64,000 bases of DNA from Chthonomonadales bacterium (GTDB lineage: Bacteria; Armatimonadota; Chthonomonadetes; Chthonomonadales; CAJBBX01). Positions 1 to 7,912 of the stretch are shown here, piece after piece; position 1 is the first letter of the stretch; each line of letters starts with the position of its first letter. A program made the translations under genes and the position numbers. Under the pieces are notes generated by a model. The model ran no database searches. It had not been told where the DNA came from and worked only from the letters and a program-made list of their open reading frames with translations. Location of the stretch: contig DAIDHP010000006.1 in assembly GCA_027459625.1 (NCBI GenBank), forward strand, positions 1 to 64,000. Direction: 5' to 3'.

Positions 1-75
1 TGTGAACCGCCCGGTGCGGACCCGCATGCCGGGTGGTGTGGGAGGCGGGATCAGTAATGACCCCGCCTACCCGAT
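1..75 (+). mobile_element. 3' end of a group II intron (domains V and VI)
   Basis: This is the tail of a self-splicing ribozyme; the rest lies outside the window. Domain V is a hairpin at about 4-40: the arms ACCGCCCGG (6-14) and CCGGGTGGT (29-37) pair, with an inner TGCG/CGCA stem and a GACC loop. The CCGC near its base would supply the catalytic triad. Domain VI (40-72) pairs GGGAGGCGGG with CCCGCCTACCC, leaves A69 unpaired as the expected branch-point adenosine, and is capped by a GTAA tetraloop (54-57). The intron should end at GAT, about position 75, directly against the stop codon of the S9 peptidase gene on the other strand. The fold was read by eye. The family form is recalled from bacterial ORF-bearing group II introns. 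Confidence 0.85.
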
Positions 76-1917
76 TCATTCCTCCACTCGTCCCCCTAAG
101 TGTTTCACAAGGAACTTCTCCGCAGCCGTGTAAAAGATAAGACGATTTTCCGGTCTGGCGAAGCCATGTCCTTCATCCTCGAAGAGCATGTACTCCACCT
201 CCTTGCCTCGCTCCTTGAGAGCGGAGACTATCCTCTCGCTCTCCGCCTGCTTCACCCTTGGATCGTTCTTACCTTGAGCTATGAGCATCGGGCACTTGAT
301 TTGATCCGCCTTATAGAGAGGGGATCGGGAATTCAGGAACTCCACCTCCGTATCCGGATCTCCCACGCGCACGATGAAGACTTTTTTCAATGGCTCCCAA
401 TAGGGCGGTATGGAGTTGATAAGCGTTATGATACTGCTTGGTCCCACGATATCCACCGAGCATGCGAAGACACCTGGTGTGAAAGCCGCACCAACCAAGG
501 CGGCATATCCCCCGTAGGAGCCGCCGTATATCGCCACCCTTTTTGGGTCCGCGACGCCTTGAGCGATCGCCCAGTTCACGGCGTCTATCAGGTCATCGTG
601 CATTTTCCCGCCCCACTCTCTGTCGCCTGCGTGCAGAAAACGCTTACCAAATCCCGTGGAGCCTCGATAATTCACCTGGAGGGTGGCGTATCCGCGATTA
701 GCGAACCATTGCGATTCCGCGTCGTATCCCCAATTGTCTCTCGCCCAGGGTCCTCCATGCACGTTTAACACCATGGGGAGGTTTTTCGGCTCAATTCCGA
801 TCGGAAGCGTTAGATAACAGTGCAGTGTCAATCCGTCTCGAGCTTGGATATGCACCGGTTTCATCTCCGCCAGCACCGCCTTTTCGAGTTTCGGACGGGT
901 GGTGAACAGAAAATCCAACTTCCCGACTTTTCGGTTATACAAGTAATAACCGGCGGGAGCCTTGTCCTGTGTGTATAGAATCACCCAAAGATCATCGGCC
1001 AAGGTTCTAGAGGAGATATGCATCTCTCCTTCAATGGCGCTCTGAAGGAACCTTAAATCCTTGTCGATCGATTCATCCAGGCATCTCCATTCCAATTTAT
1101 CCTCGTTAAAACCCACCGCTTGAACGCGATGTTCCGTGGGATGAAATATCGCGTCACTCAAGTCCACCACCGGATGAGAGGCGAGAGTGGATTCCTCGGC
1201 GGTGGCGATATGGATCTTGCGTAGTTCCACGGTGTTAGCATCGATGCTGCTACCAATGTAAAGAGAGGAGCCGTCCTCCGTAAAGGAGTACGGGCTACCC
1301 TCCTCGTCGGGCCCCCACGTCACCAGCGGTTTCCAAGCCGCGTCCGTGGTTTCACGCACCCTAAGTTGAAAACCTCCATCCGGCATCGCCGCGTAGGAGC
1401 CGCGTATTTTCATATCCGCATCCGCCACCCATCCGACAATATCCCCGGGGTTTTGCTGCTCCTCGGTGAGTTCGGCGGTCTCGAGGTTAAGGCGATAGAC
1501 GTCATGAATACGCGGATCGCGTCTATTCAAGCCGACCAACACCTCGTTAGGATACTTGTGGTTTAATCCCAGAACCTCTGTCATCACTTCCGGGAAAGGG
1601 GTCATATCCCGGTTTTCATTCGTTAGCATATTGGCGGACCAGAGGTGCCAGTTCTCATCTCCATCCTTGTCTTGGATGAAAAGCAGATGCTTCCCGTTGA
1701 ACGCCCAAAAGAAGAAACGAACTCCCCTTTTTCGATCATGGGTTACAGGGCGAGAATCCTCCTTGCCAAGGGTTTTCACCCAGACGTTCAACACCCCCTC
1801 GTCCGGCGCTAGCCATGCAAGGTATTTGCCGTCGGGGGAAATTTGCGCGCTTGTTCTTTCCGGATTGCCAAACAGATCCTCTCTTGGGATGATGGGGGGC
1901 AGATTGAAAGATAACAT
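76..1917 (-). CDS. S9 family prolyl oligopeptidase
   Basis: Serine peptidase of the prolyl oligopeptidase/acylaminoacyl peptidase family, which cleaves short peptides. The 613-residue protein has an N-terminal beta-propeller (about 20-340, with SPDGKYLAW-type WD40-like blades) and a C-terminal alpha/beta hydrolase domain (about 355-610). The catalytic triad is visible: Ser467 in GGSYGGYA, Asp552 in GKNDPRV and His584 in DEGHGF. The oxyanion-side NVHGGPW motif is present. No clear signal peptide is seen, so a cytoplasmic location is likely. The C-terminus looks complete even though the group II intron ends right at the stop codon. The start follows a purine-rich AAGGAG-type site on the minus strand. 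Confidence 0.93.
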   Translation of the reverse strand: MLSFNLPPIIPREDLFGNPERTSAQISPDGKYLAWLAPDEGVLNVWVKTLGKEDSRPVTHDRKRGVRFFFWAFNGKHLLFIQDKDGDENWHLWSANMLTNENRDMTPFPEVMTEVLGLNHKYPNEVLVGLNRRDPRIHDVYRLNLETAELTEEQQNPGDIVGWVADADMKIRGSYAAMPDGGFQLRVRETTDAAWKPLVTWGPDEEGSPYSFTEDGSSLYIGSSIDANTVELRKIHIATAEESTLASHPVVDLSDAIFHPTEHRVQAVGFNEDKLEWRCLDESIDKDLRFLQSAIEGEMHISSRTLADDLWVILYTQDKAPAGYYLYNRKVGKLDFLFTTRPKLEKAVLAEMKPVHIQARDGLTLHCYLTLPIGIEPKNLPMVLNVHGGPWARDNWGYDAESQWFANRGYATLQVNYRGSTGFGKRFLHAGDREWGGKMHDDLIDAVNWAIAQGVADPKRVAIYGGSYGGYAALVGAAFTPGVFACSVDIVGPSSIITLINSIPPYWEPLKKVFIVRVGDPDTEVEFLNSRSPLYKADQIKCPMLIAQGKNDPRVKQAESERIVSALKERGKEVEYMLFEDEGHGFARPENRLIFYTAAEKFLVKHLGGRVEE

Positions 1918-2068
1918 CCGATATCTCCTTTTGTGAAATGTAAATGCGTCATTCCGTCGTTTGGTTTATTGTAGCATCCGCAGCGCGGATTTTGACGGAA
2001 TCCACGGTTTCGCGCCATCAGTTGGTCTCATAAACTTCCAAAAAAAATATTTCATTTTCATTAAACTA

Positions 2069-2084
2069 TGGCATGCAATATACA
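2069..2084 (+). promoter_or_regulatory. Decayed sigma-54-type -24/-12 element
   Basis: TGGCATGCAATATACA lies 71 bases before the ATG of the broken PEP-CTERM gene. It matches 14 of 16 bases of the element before the intact PEP-CTERM gene (45083-45098). The -24 GG is kept, but the -12 GC reads AC here. PEP-CTERM genes in some bacteria are known to be sigma-54 dependent; the link here is inference. Confidence 0.45.
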
Positions 2085-2155
2085 GCATAGCTAAATAAAT
2101 ATCCGGTGCGTTCAAAATTCTACGCAGGAAGGAAGAAAGGAGATATAAATCAATC

Positions 2156-2734
2156 ATGAAAGGTAAGTTTCGTATTGAATTGTGGATCGCACTCATTGTT
2201 GCACTCATATTCGCCGCATCCAAGGCTCACGACACCACTTTGGAGTTCGGCAATCTTACTAACGCCGGGATGAGTAGTATTGGAAGCAACACACCTCCGG
2301 GGTATGGAGACAATGTAACCTCCACCTCGGACACTTATGGAAGTTATTTGGAGGGAACCGGATTTACCCCGAATATTACCACCAACTATTCCATCGGCGG
2401 CATTTTCGGCGGAAACGGAAAGGCTTTATAGGGGTATGATAGCAATACGAACCATATGCACCCAAAACACCACATTTTATATTCATAATTCCACTGGTGG
2501 CACTTTGGATTCCATTTTGTTCGATTCCAATTCCGTCATCACTGAGCCCGTGAATTTAACCGCACCGAAATGACGATCAAATGGTTTAACTGGAACATAG
2601 GCATCAACAATGTGTCCTTCAACCAGCAGGCTGTCGCGACCACTAATGTGCCCGAGTCCGGAGTTCTTGCTTTAATGGGAAGCATGAGGGTCGAGGATAA
2701 GGGATTATTCTTACGCAGGCTGCGTTTTGCCTAA
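2156..2734 (+). pseudogene. PEP-CTERM surface protein, frameshifted
   Basis: Remnant of a secreted protein meant for exosortase sorting. Frame A (2156-2431) starts after GAAAGGAG with a signal peptide (MKGKFRIELWIALIVALIF) and a Thr/Ser/Gly-rich mature part. It stops at TAG 2429. A convincing continuation (TTFYIHNSTGGTLDS) runs in another frame to 2573. The original frame then resumes at 2570-2734 and carries a sorting signal, VPESGVLALMGS, followed by an Arg-rich tail ending FLRRLRFA. Two compensating frameshifts are needed to join the parts. The hydrophobic segment also holds charged residues (RVEDK), so the sorting signal itself looks damaged. Sequencing error in two places is the alternative. 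Confidence 0.7.
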
Positions 2735-2750
2735 TCCGATTTGAAACATT

Positions 2751-2786
2751 AGCCTCTTTCGGCGCAGTCGGTTGCGGAAAGAGGCT
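2751..2786. terminator. Bidirectional hairpin between convergent genes
   Basis: AGCCTCTTTC (2751-2760) pairs perfectly with GAAAGAGGCT (2777-2786) across a 16-base loop. It sits between the PEP-CTERM remnant and the rhamnosidase, which end towards each other. Neither side has a long T run. Confidence 0.5.
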
Positions 2787-2802
2787 GAATTATGCAATCC
2801 CC

Positions 2803-5547
2803 TCAAGCGGTTGTTGATGTAATGGAGTAATCGCCGGATAACATGTCCATTACGACGTATCCGCGCTCCTCGCGCACATGGCTGATTCCCTGGCATTCAG
2901 TAATGGGTTTCATGTTTTCGTGGAGGCATTCAATTTTCATGCCTGGAATCCAAACGGTGGCTTGAGTGTTCACTGGGATGAGAATTCTCCATAGCAAACC
3001 TTCCGACTCTTTTCGCCATTCCACGCGAATCTTCCCATGTATGGATTGGTAATCCACTTCCGCCCAATCCAACTCCTTGTAATTATGTGGATGGATAAAA
3101 AAGCGCTTGAACCCCGGATGCTCCGGATCGGGCGCTATTCCTCCGACGCTCTCGTGAAACCAAGAGGCGAACCCGCACTGCATGGGATGGTTCAGGGAAC
3201 CGAGTGAGCGCGTAGCGTTTGGATCACCGGGAATCTCATCCCGAAACTCCTCGGGCATGGTGGTGTGTCCCTTGACGAATAGATCGGCGAAACCGGGGTA
3301 ATCGGGCATATGCATGATGTTCATCGCCAGGCTTTGGTATTCGTATGCGTTAAGCAGGGAGAGAATGGATTTCGCCCCGTGTATTCCCGCGAACATGTGC
3401 CCTGAGTGGGTCTCTTCGATATTTCTCACCAAAGCCCTAGCCACGTCCCCTTTTAACTCTTCAGGGGGCATTTTGAAACGCAGAGCAATGGCGTTTGCGG
3501 TTTGCGAACCGTAGCTTTTGGTTTCGTTGTCGAGGAACGTTCGATTGAAAGCTTCGCGCGTGGATTCCGCTTCGGATGCGTATCGGCCTGCGTCATCGTT
3601 TCTACCCAGCAGCTTCGCCGCTTGAGCCATGATTCTCAGCGCTTCGTATTGGTATGCGGTGCTTGAGAGCTCCACCGGACACTCCATTTTTTGGTTCCCT
3701 CCTGGCGGACACCAATCCCCGTATCCCTCCTCGACGATATGATCCTTCGCCAAAGCCATCACATAATCCGTCCATCTCTTCATCAACGGATAGTGTTCCT
3801 GAAGTGGTTTAGTGTCCCCGTAATAAATGTAAAGGAACCATGGCAGCATCACCGTCGCCACTCCCCAGTCGGGGCGTGCCTCCTCGCACAGCCGTTTACC
3901 CACGGCGATGTTGCAGGGGATGCCCTCCGTCGCGGGTCTGCCAGTGTAGGTTCTTCCTCCCCTCCCCAATGTGGTTTCAATGTCGCCTTCAAACTTCGTC
4001 CAGAATTGAGCCATGTCGAAATTGAAGATGGAGGTCTCCGCCACCACATGCGCGTCACCAAGCCAACCGCATTTTTCCCTGTGCGGACAATCCTCGGAGA
4101 CGCCGTGCAGGTTATCCTCGATGGTCCACAGGGCGGTTTGATAGATACGGTTTAGAAGGGGATCGGAGCTACGGAAATTCCCCTCTTTCGCCACGGAATT
4201 ACGCACAAGTTCGCCTTCAAGATCCGTCAATTCGGGTTTGTGTGTCAAGCCTGCGACCTCCACATAGCGGAACCCGTGATATGTGAAGCGCGGCTCCCAA
4301 ACCTCCGTGACATCACCGCTACATACATAGATGCAGGTCTGCTCCACTCCCGTGGCGAAGACTCCGGTGGAGCGAGTGGACAAAGCTTTCTTATCCGGTG
4401 TGATGGCCTCGGCAAATCTCATCGTGATTTGAGCTCCCTGCTCCTCACGGATTTTGATGCGCAGCCAACCGGCGATATTCTGGCCCAAATCCACAATCCA
4501 TTTGTTTCCGTCGGTGGGATAGAGCGCGACCGGATGAACGGTTCGCATTTTTTTAATGGGGGGAATCACTTGCGCCTGCAATATCCGCGTGACAGTATCC
4601 GCCTCCAACGCGGATTGCCAATCCGTATCGTCGTATCCGGGCAGGTCCCATCCGATTCGCTCAAGATTCGCGTCATAGGTTTCCCCTGCGTATACGTTGT
4701 CAAACAATATCGGACCGGTCTCAGCCTTCCAACCGCCGTCCGATACGAGAGTGTCCCGTCCTCCGTTGACGTAATCAACAACGATTTTGCATAGAAGCGT
4801 TGGCGGACCCCAACCTAGATCCGGTGCCGCGAAGGCTATATTTTGACCATGGAATCCGTTCCCAAGCCACACTCCAATGGCGTTGGCACCTTCCTGAACA
4901 AAGGGCGTGATGTCATAAGATACATAAAAGGCGCGAACATCATAAGTGGTTATGGCGGGGTCCAATAGATGATCTCCTACCTTCTGCCCGTTGAGATAGA
5001 GTTCATAGTAGCCCAAGCCGCAGACATAAGCTCTGGCATGTTTGATTTCTGAACTTGCGTGGAACTCGCGACGGAACATCGGAGAGGGATAAGATTCCCA
5101 ATACCGAGGCTCTGGCATGTTCTCGGTTTGAACGGGGCGTTTGCTTAACGGGGAGTTTCGAGTATCCTTCGGCATCCGAATCCACTTTGCGGATTCCCAA
5201 TCCTCGGGATGCAGCAAGCCCATTTCCCAGCATGCCGGAGGCGACCACTCGGACGCCACCCCAGTTTCATCCCAGACTCTCACCTTCCAATAGATTCTTT
5301 CCATGCTGCGCGGAGGAGGTCCGGCATATGGAACCAAAGTGTTTTGCGAGGAACCCACCTTGCCGGAATCCCATACAAGCAACTTCCCGTTATTTAGTTC
5401 ATCCTCGCTATGGGCGGTGAAAATCTGATAGGCGGATTGAGCCGTGCCCCGTCGAAAGGATTCCATCATCCAACTGAGACGAGGCTTGACATTGTCAATT
5501 CCGATAGGATTAGCCAAGTATTCACAAGTTAATGAATGAATTCGCAT
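2803..5547 (-). CDS. Alpha-L-rhamnosidase, GH78
   Basis: Hydrolyses terminal alpha-L-rhamnose from glycans or plant glycosides. The 914-residue protein has the family order: an N-terminal fibronectin-like domain (PRLSWMMES), beta-sandwich domains with a GLGYYELYLNG stretch near 180, an (alpha/alpha)6 catalytic barrel from about 450, and a C-terminal beta domain. The GH78 signature EDCPHREKCGWLGD lies near 485-498 and holds the acidic active-site residues. I chose ATG 5547 because GGAGGGG sits just upstream; a GTG four codons earlier lies inside that site. No signal peptide is seen, so it is probably cytoplasmic and acts on imported oligosaccharides. Confidence 0.93.
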   Translation of the reverse strand: MRIHSLTCEYLANPIGIDNVKPRLSWMMESFRRGTAQSAYQIFTAHSEDELNNGKLLVWDSGKVGSSQNTLVPYAGPPPRSMERIYWKVRVWDETGVASEWSPPACWEMGLLHPEDWESAKWIRMPKDTRNSPLSKRPVQTENMPEPRYWESYPSPMFRREFHASSEIKHARAYVCGLGYYELYLNGQKVGDHLLDPAITTYDVRAFYVSYDITPFVQEGANAIGVWLGNGFHGQNIAFAAPDLGWGPPTLLCKIVVDYVNGGRDTLVSDGGWKAETGPILFDNVYAGETYDANLERIGWDLPGYDDTDWQSALEADTVTRILQAQVIPPIKKMRTVHPVALYPTDGNKWIVDLGQNIAGWLRIKIREEQGAQITMRFAEAITPDKKALSTRSTGVFATGVEQTCIYVCSGDVTEVWEPRFTYHGFRYVEVAGLTHKPELTDLEGELVRNSVAKEGNFRSSDPLLNRIYQTALWTIEDNLHGVSEDCPHREKCGWLGDAHVVAETSIFNFDMAQFWTKFEGDIETTLGRGGRTYTGRPATEGIPCNIAVGKRLCEEARPDWGVATVMLPWFLYIYYGDTKPLQEHYPLMKRWTDYVMALAKDHIVEEGYGDWCPPGGNQKMECPVELSSTAYQYEALRIMAQAAKLLGRNDDAGRYASEAESTREAFNRTFLDNETKSYGSQTANAIALRFKMPPEELKGDVARALVRNIEETHSGHMFAGIHGAKSILSLLNAYEYQSLAMNIMHMPDYPGFADLFVKGHTTMPEEFRDEIPGDPNATRSLGSLNHPMQCGFASWFHESVGGIAPDPEHPGFKRFFIHPHNYKELDWAEVDYQSIHGKIRVEWRKESEGLLWRILIPVNTQATVWIPGMKIECLHENMKPITECQGISHVREERGYVVMDMLSGDYSITSTTA

Positions 5548-5666
5548 CTTCCCCTCCACTTAGGTAACAATTGATTAGGTTTGAATAAGGATATATGATT
5601 GCGAAGGAGACTGCGTTCCATCATACACAAGTAAAACGATTGAGACCCCTGCATGGTTCCAAATAA

Positions 5667-5742
5667 GGCGGGAGAACGCGTATATCTGAAATCCCTCCAG
5701 TATTCGGCATTTCCCGATGATAACGCGTTCTCCCAAGACGCC
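5667..5742. repeat. Long-looped inverted repeat
   Basis: GGGAGAACGCG on the left (5670-5680) is matched by CGCGTTCTCCC (5724-5734) on the right. The pairing extends inward over TATC/GATA with one bulge and outward over GGC/GCC with a gap; the centre is about 43 bases. It lies just after the stop of the zinc peptidase gene (minus strand) and could be its terminator or a small repeat unit. Confidence 0.4.
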
Positions 5743-5800
5743 GTTTCACATCAAATGAAATCGGCTTGTACGTGTGCTGTGAATGCTTTGAAGTGTCAGT

Positions 5801-6454
5801 TTAAGAGTTTGCTTTGACGAAATCAGCCCAAAGCTGATCCAACGGCTTGCCCGCCCACTGTACGAACAGATCGTCATTGTAGGTGCCCGCCTTGCACACC
5901 GCATTTGCTTCCTTGACGATGTTCGGATGATCCTTGACCAGCCAATGGAGGAAAGCGGCGGTAACCTGATACCCCTGCTTGTAGCTGGCGTGAGTGAAAT
6001 CGAGATGCGCGCGTTTGGACGCCGGTTCGTAACACCACCAACGCACGTAGTCCGCCATCCCCTCCACCAGCCAGCCGGGAGCGGGCTTGTCATAAGCCTG
6101 CACTACGTGAGTTAATTCATGCACCACGAGGCCGATATCGTCTGGGTGCTGCTCGATCCAGCAGACATTGACAGTAGTCACGTTGCCGGAGGTATACGCC
6201 ACGCCGTCGAAAGCCTTGAAGACCAGCTTGACCGGCGGAGGGGGGTTCAACTCTTTCGCTCCAATAATCTTAACGATCTTTGGATACCATTCGATTTCCA
6301 GAGCTTTCGCTTTTTGAGCCCATTGATCTATGTTAACTGTTTGGGAGGTGTCCACCGTGACGGATAGGGGAGCCTGTTTGGCGTTAACAGCCCCACCGAA
6401 TGCAAACCATGCCATTGTAACCAATGCCACGGCGAAACATGTTCGGAAATGCAT
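5801..6454 (-). CDS. Secreted basic-secretory-protein family zinc peptidase
   Basis: A 217-residue exported protein of the plant/bacterial basic secretory protein family, a putative zinc metallopeptidase. A signal peptide covers about residues 1-25 (hydrophobic core followed by AVNA). The zinc motif HELTH is at 112-116. The third ligand is expected in the conserved WLVEGMADY segment near 127-135, as in gluzincins. The C-terminal part (LFVQWAGKPLDQLWADF) is also family-like. GAAAGGAAG sits just before the ATG. The gene stands alone, divergent from the oxidoreductase at 6757. Its substrate is unknown; extracellular or periplasmic proteolysis is an inference from the fold. Confidence 0.85.
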   Translation of the reverse strand: MHFRTCFAVALVTMAWFAFGGAVNAKQAPLSVTVDTSQTVNIDQWAQKAKALEIEWYPKIVKIIGAKELNPPPPVKLVFKAFDGVAYTSGNVTTVNVCWIEQHPDDIGLVVHELTHVVQAYDKPAPGWLVEGMADYVRWWCYEPASKRAHLDFTHASYKQGYQVTAAFLHWLVKDHPNIVKEANAVCKAGTYNDDLFVQWAGKPLDQLWADFVKANS

Positions 6455-6756
6455 CTATTCTTCCTTTCATAGAGATGTGTACAATATATTATTAACCAAA
6501 GGTTTACAATTTCCTGCATGATTTTAACGTTTCCATATATTTTATTCTCCGCATCGGCTGGCTCGATTATCAACAAAACATGTGAAGATGGCTCGAATGG
6601 TTGCGAACCGGAACGTGAATTTCGATTTTTTAAATCATGCGTGGATATGACTACCCGTACCTTGGGATAATCTGTCAAAATGTACGTGAGACATGAAGCG
6701 GTTTGTCGCTTCGTAACATGGTCAGTGATAATCTCTATTATTGCGAGGAATGCATT
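6455..6756. other. Divergent intergenic region, 302 bases
   Basis: Promoter region between the zinc peptidase (minus) and the oxidoreductase (plus). It is AT-rich. GCATGATTT (6516-6524) and AAATCATGC (6632-6640) form a widely spaced inverted pair. No gene, tRNA or clear operator was recognised. Confidence 0.4.
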
Positions 6757-7812
6757 ATGGCTAAAAAGTTAAAGGTTGGCGTGATTGGCGTTGGCGGAAT
6801 CGCCCAAACTCATTTTCCAGGTTGGCGGAACAGCCCGGATGCCGAAATGGTGGCGTTTGCGGATATTGATCCGAAAATTTTGCGCCGCGAGGGGAAGGAT
6901 CAGGGGATCGAAACGTTGTATGACGAGGACGATGATATCATCAACAATCCTGAGATAGACATCATCGATATCTGCACCCCGAACATGTTCCATCGCCCCT
7001 TGGCGGTCCAGGCGTTGCTGGCGGGGAAGCATGTAATTTGCGAAAAGCCGTTGGCTCCCACCCCCGAGGATGTCAGGATGATGATCGAGGCGAGGGATAA
7101 GAGCGGGAAGAAGCTCATGACCGCGCAGCATTTTCGTTTTGAGGCGAAATCCAAGTCGATGAAGGCTGCGATTGACAGGGGGCTGCTGGGCAGCATCTAC
7201 CATGCGCGAAGCTGGATGTTACGCAGAGCCGCCGCACCGGTGAAGGACACCTTCGTTTACAAGAAGAATAGCGGCGGCGGACCCTGCATCGATATCGGGG
7301 TGCATATTCTCGACCTCACCCTGTGGATGATGGGGCATCCCAAGCCGATATCCGTCTCAGGCATCACCCAGGACAAGCTGATCCATCAACCAGGCGCATT
7401 CAGCGTGTGGGGCGGAGATATTCCGAAGGATTTGGATGTGGAGGAGTTCGCGGCGGCGTTCGTGCGTTTTGAGAACGGCGCCACCTTGATACTCGAAGTG
7501 AGCTGGCTGCTCCATCACAACACAACTGGTGAAGACATGCGTATGTGGCTTTACGGCGACAAGGGCGGCGCCCTCTGGCCGGATAATGACATCCTCACCA
7601 CGGATAACAAGATTCGGCAGCAGTTCAACACCAAACTGCAACTCAACCCAAGCTCCGGCGAGGCGCATGCGGCGGAATGCATCGCCTTCGCGGATTGCGT
7701 GGCGCATAACAAACCCGTTCCCGTTCCTCCCGAGGATTCCATTCCCGTCATAGGGATACTGGACGCCCTGTACCGCAGCGCGAAAACCGGCAAGGAAGTC
7801 ACGTTGGCGTGA
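6757..7812 (+). CDS. Gfo/Idh/MocA family oxidoreductase
   Basis: NAD(P)-dependent sugar or cyclitol dehydrogenase, 351 residues. The N-terminal Rossmann domain opens with KVGVIGVGGIAQTH (GxGxxA/G nucleotide loop). The EKP motif (ICEKPLAPT), whose lysine is catalytic in the family, is near residue 96. A C-terminal alpha/beta domain has the GGGPCIDIGVHILDL stretch with the expected D and H. I chose ATG 6757, which follows GCGAGG; a longer frame from 6703 adds 18 residues that do not fit the family. The substrate cannot be told from sequence. The sugar-degrading neighbours make a monosaccharide oxidoreductase likely. Confidence 0.9.
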   Translation: MAKKLKVGVIGVGGIAQTHFPGWRNSPDAEMVAFADIDPKILRREGKDQGIETLYDEDDDIINNPEIDIIDICTPNMFHRPLAVQALLAGKHVICEKPLAPTPEDVRMMIEARDKSGKKLMTAQHFRFEAKSKSMKAAIDRGLLGSIYHARSWMLRRAAAPVKDTFVYKKNSGGGPCIDIGVHILDLTLWMMGHPKPISVSGITQDKLIHQPGAFSVWGGDIPKDLDVEEFAAAFVRFENGATLILEVSWLLHHNTTGEDMRMWLYGDKGGALWPDNDILTTDNKIRQQFNTKLQLNPSSGEAHAAECIAFADCVAHNKPVPVPPEDSIPVIGILDALYRSAKTGKEVTLA

Positions 7813-7840
7813 AAAATCGTGTTTGGGATTCATAATGGAG

Positions 7841-7882
7841 CCGGGGCGCCGCTGTAGATGGTTAGTGTCGGTGGCGCCCCGG
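7841..7882. terminator. Strong hairpin between convergent genes
   Basis: CCGGGGCGCC (7841-7850) pairs perfectly with GGCGCCCCGG (7873-7882) across a 22-base loop. It lies between the oxidoreductase stop and the 3' end of the restriction-modification gene. No long T run follows on either side. Confidence 0.55.
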
Positions 7883-7912
7883 ATCAAGATTTAAAGCATA
7901 ACATGACGCTTG

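Noticed and set aside
100-768. A 222-codon open frame opposite the S9 peptidase
   Set aside because: It is the antisense shadow of a strongly conserved gene and has no protein features of its own.
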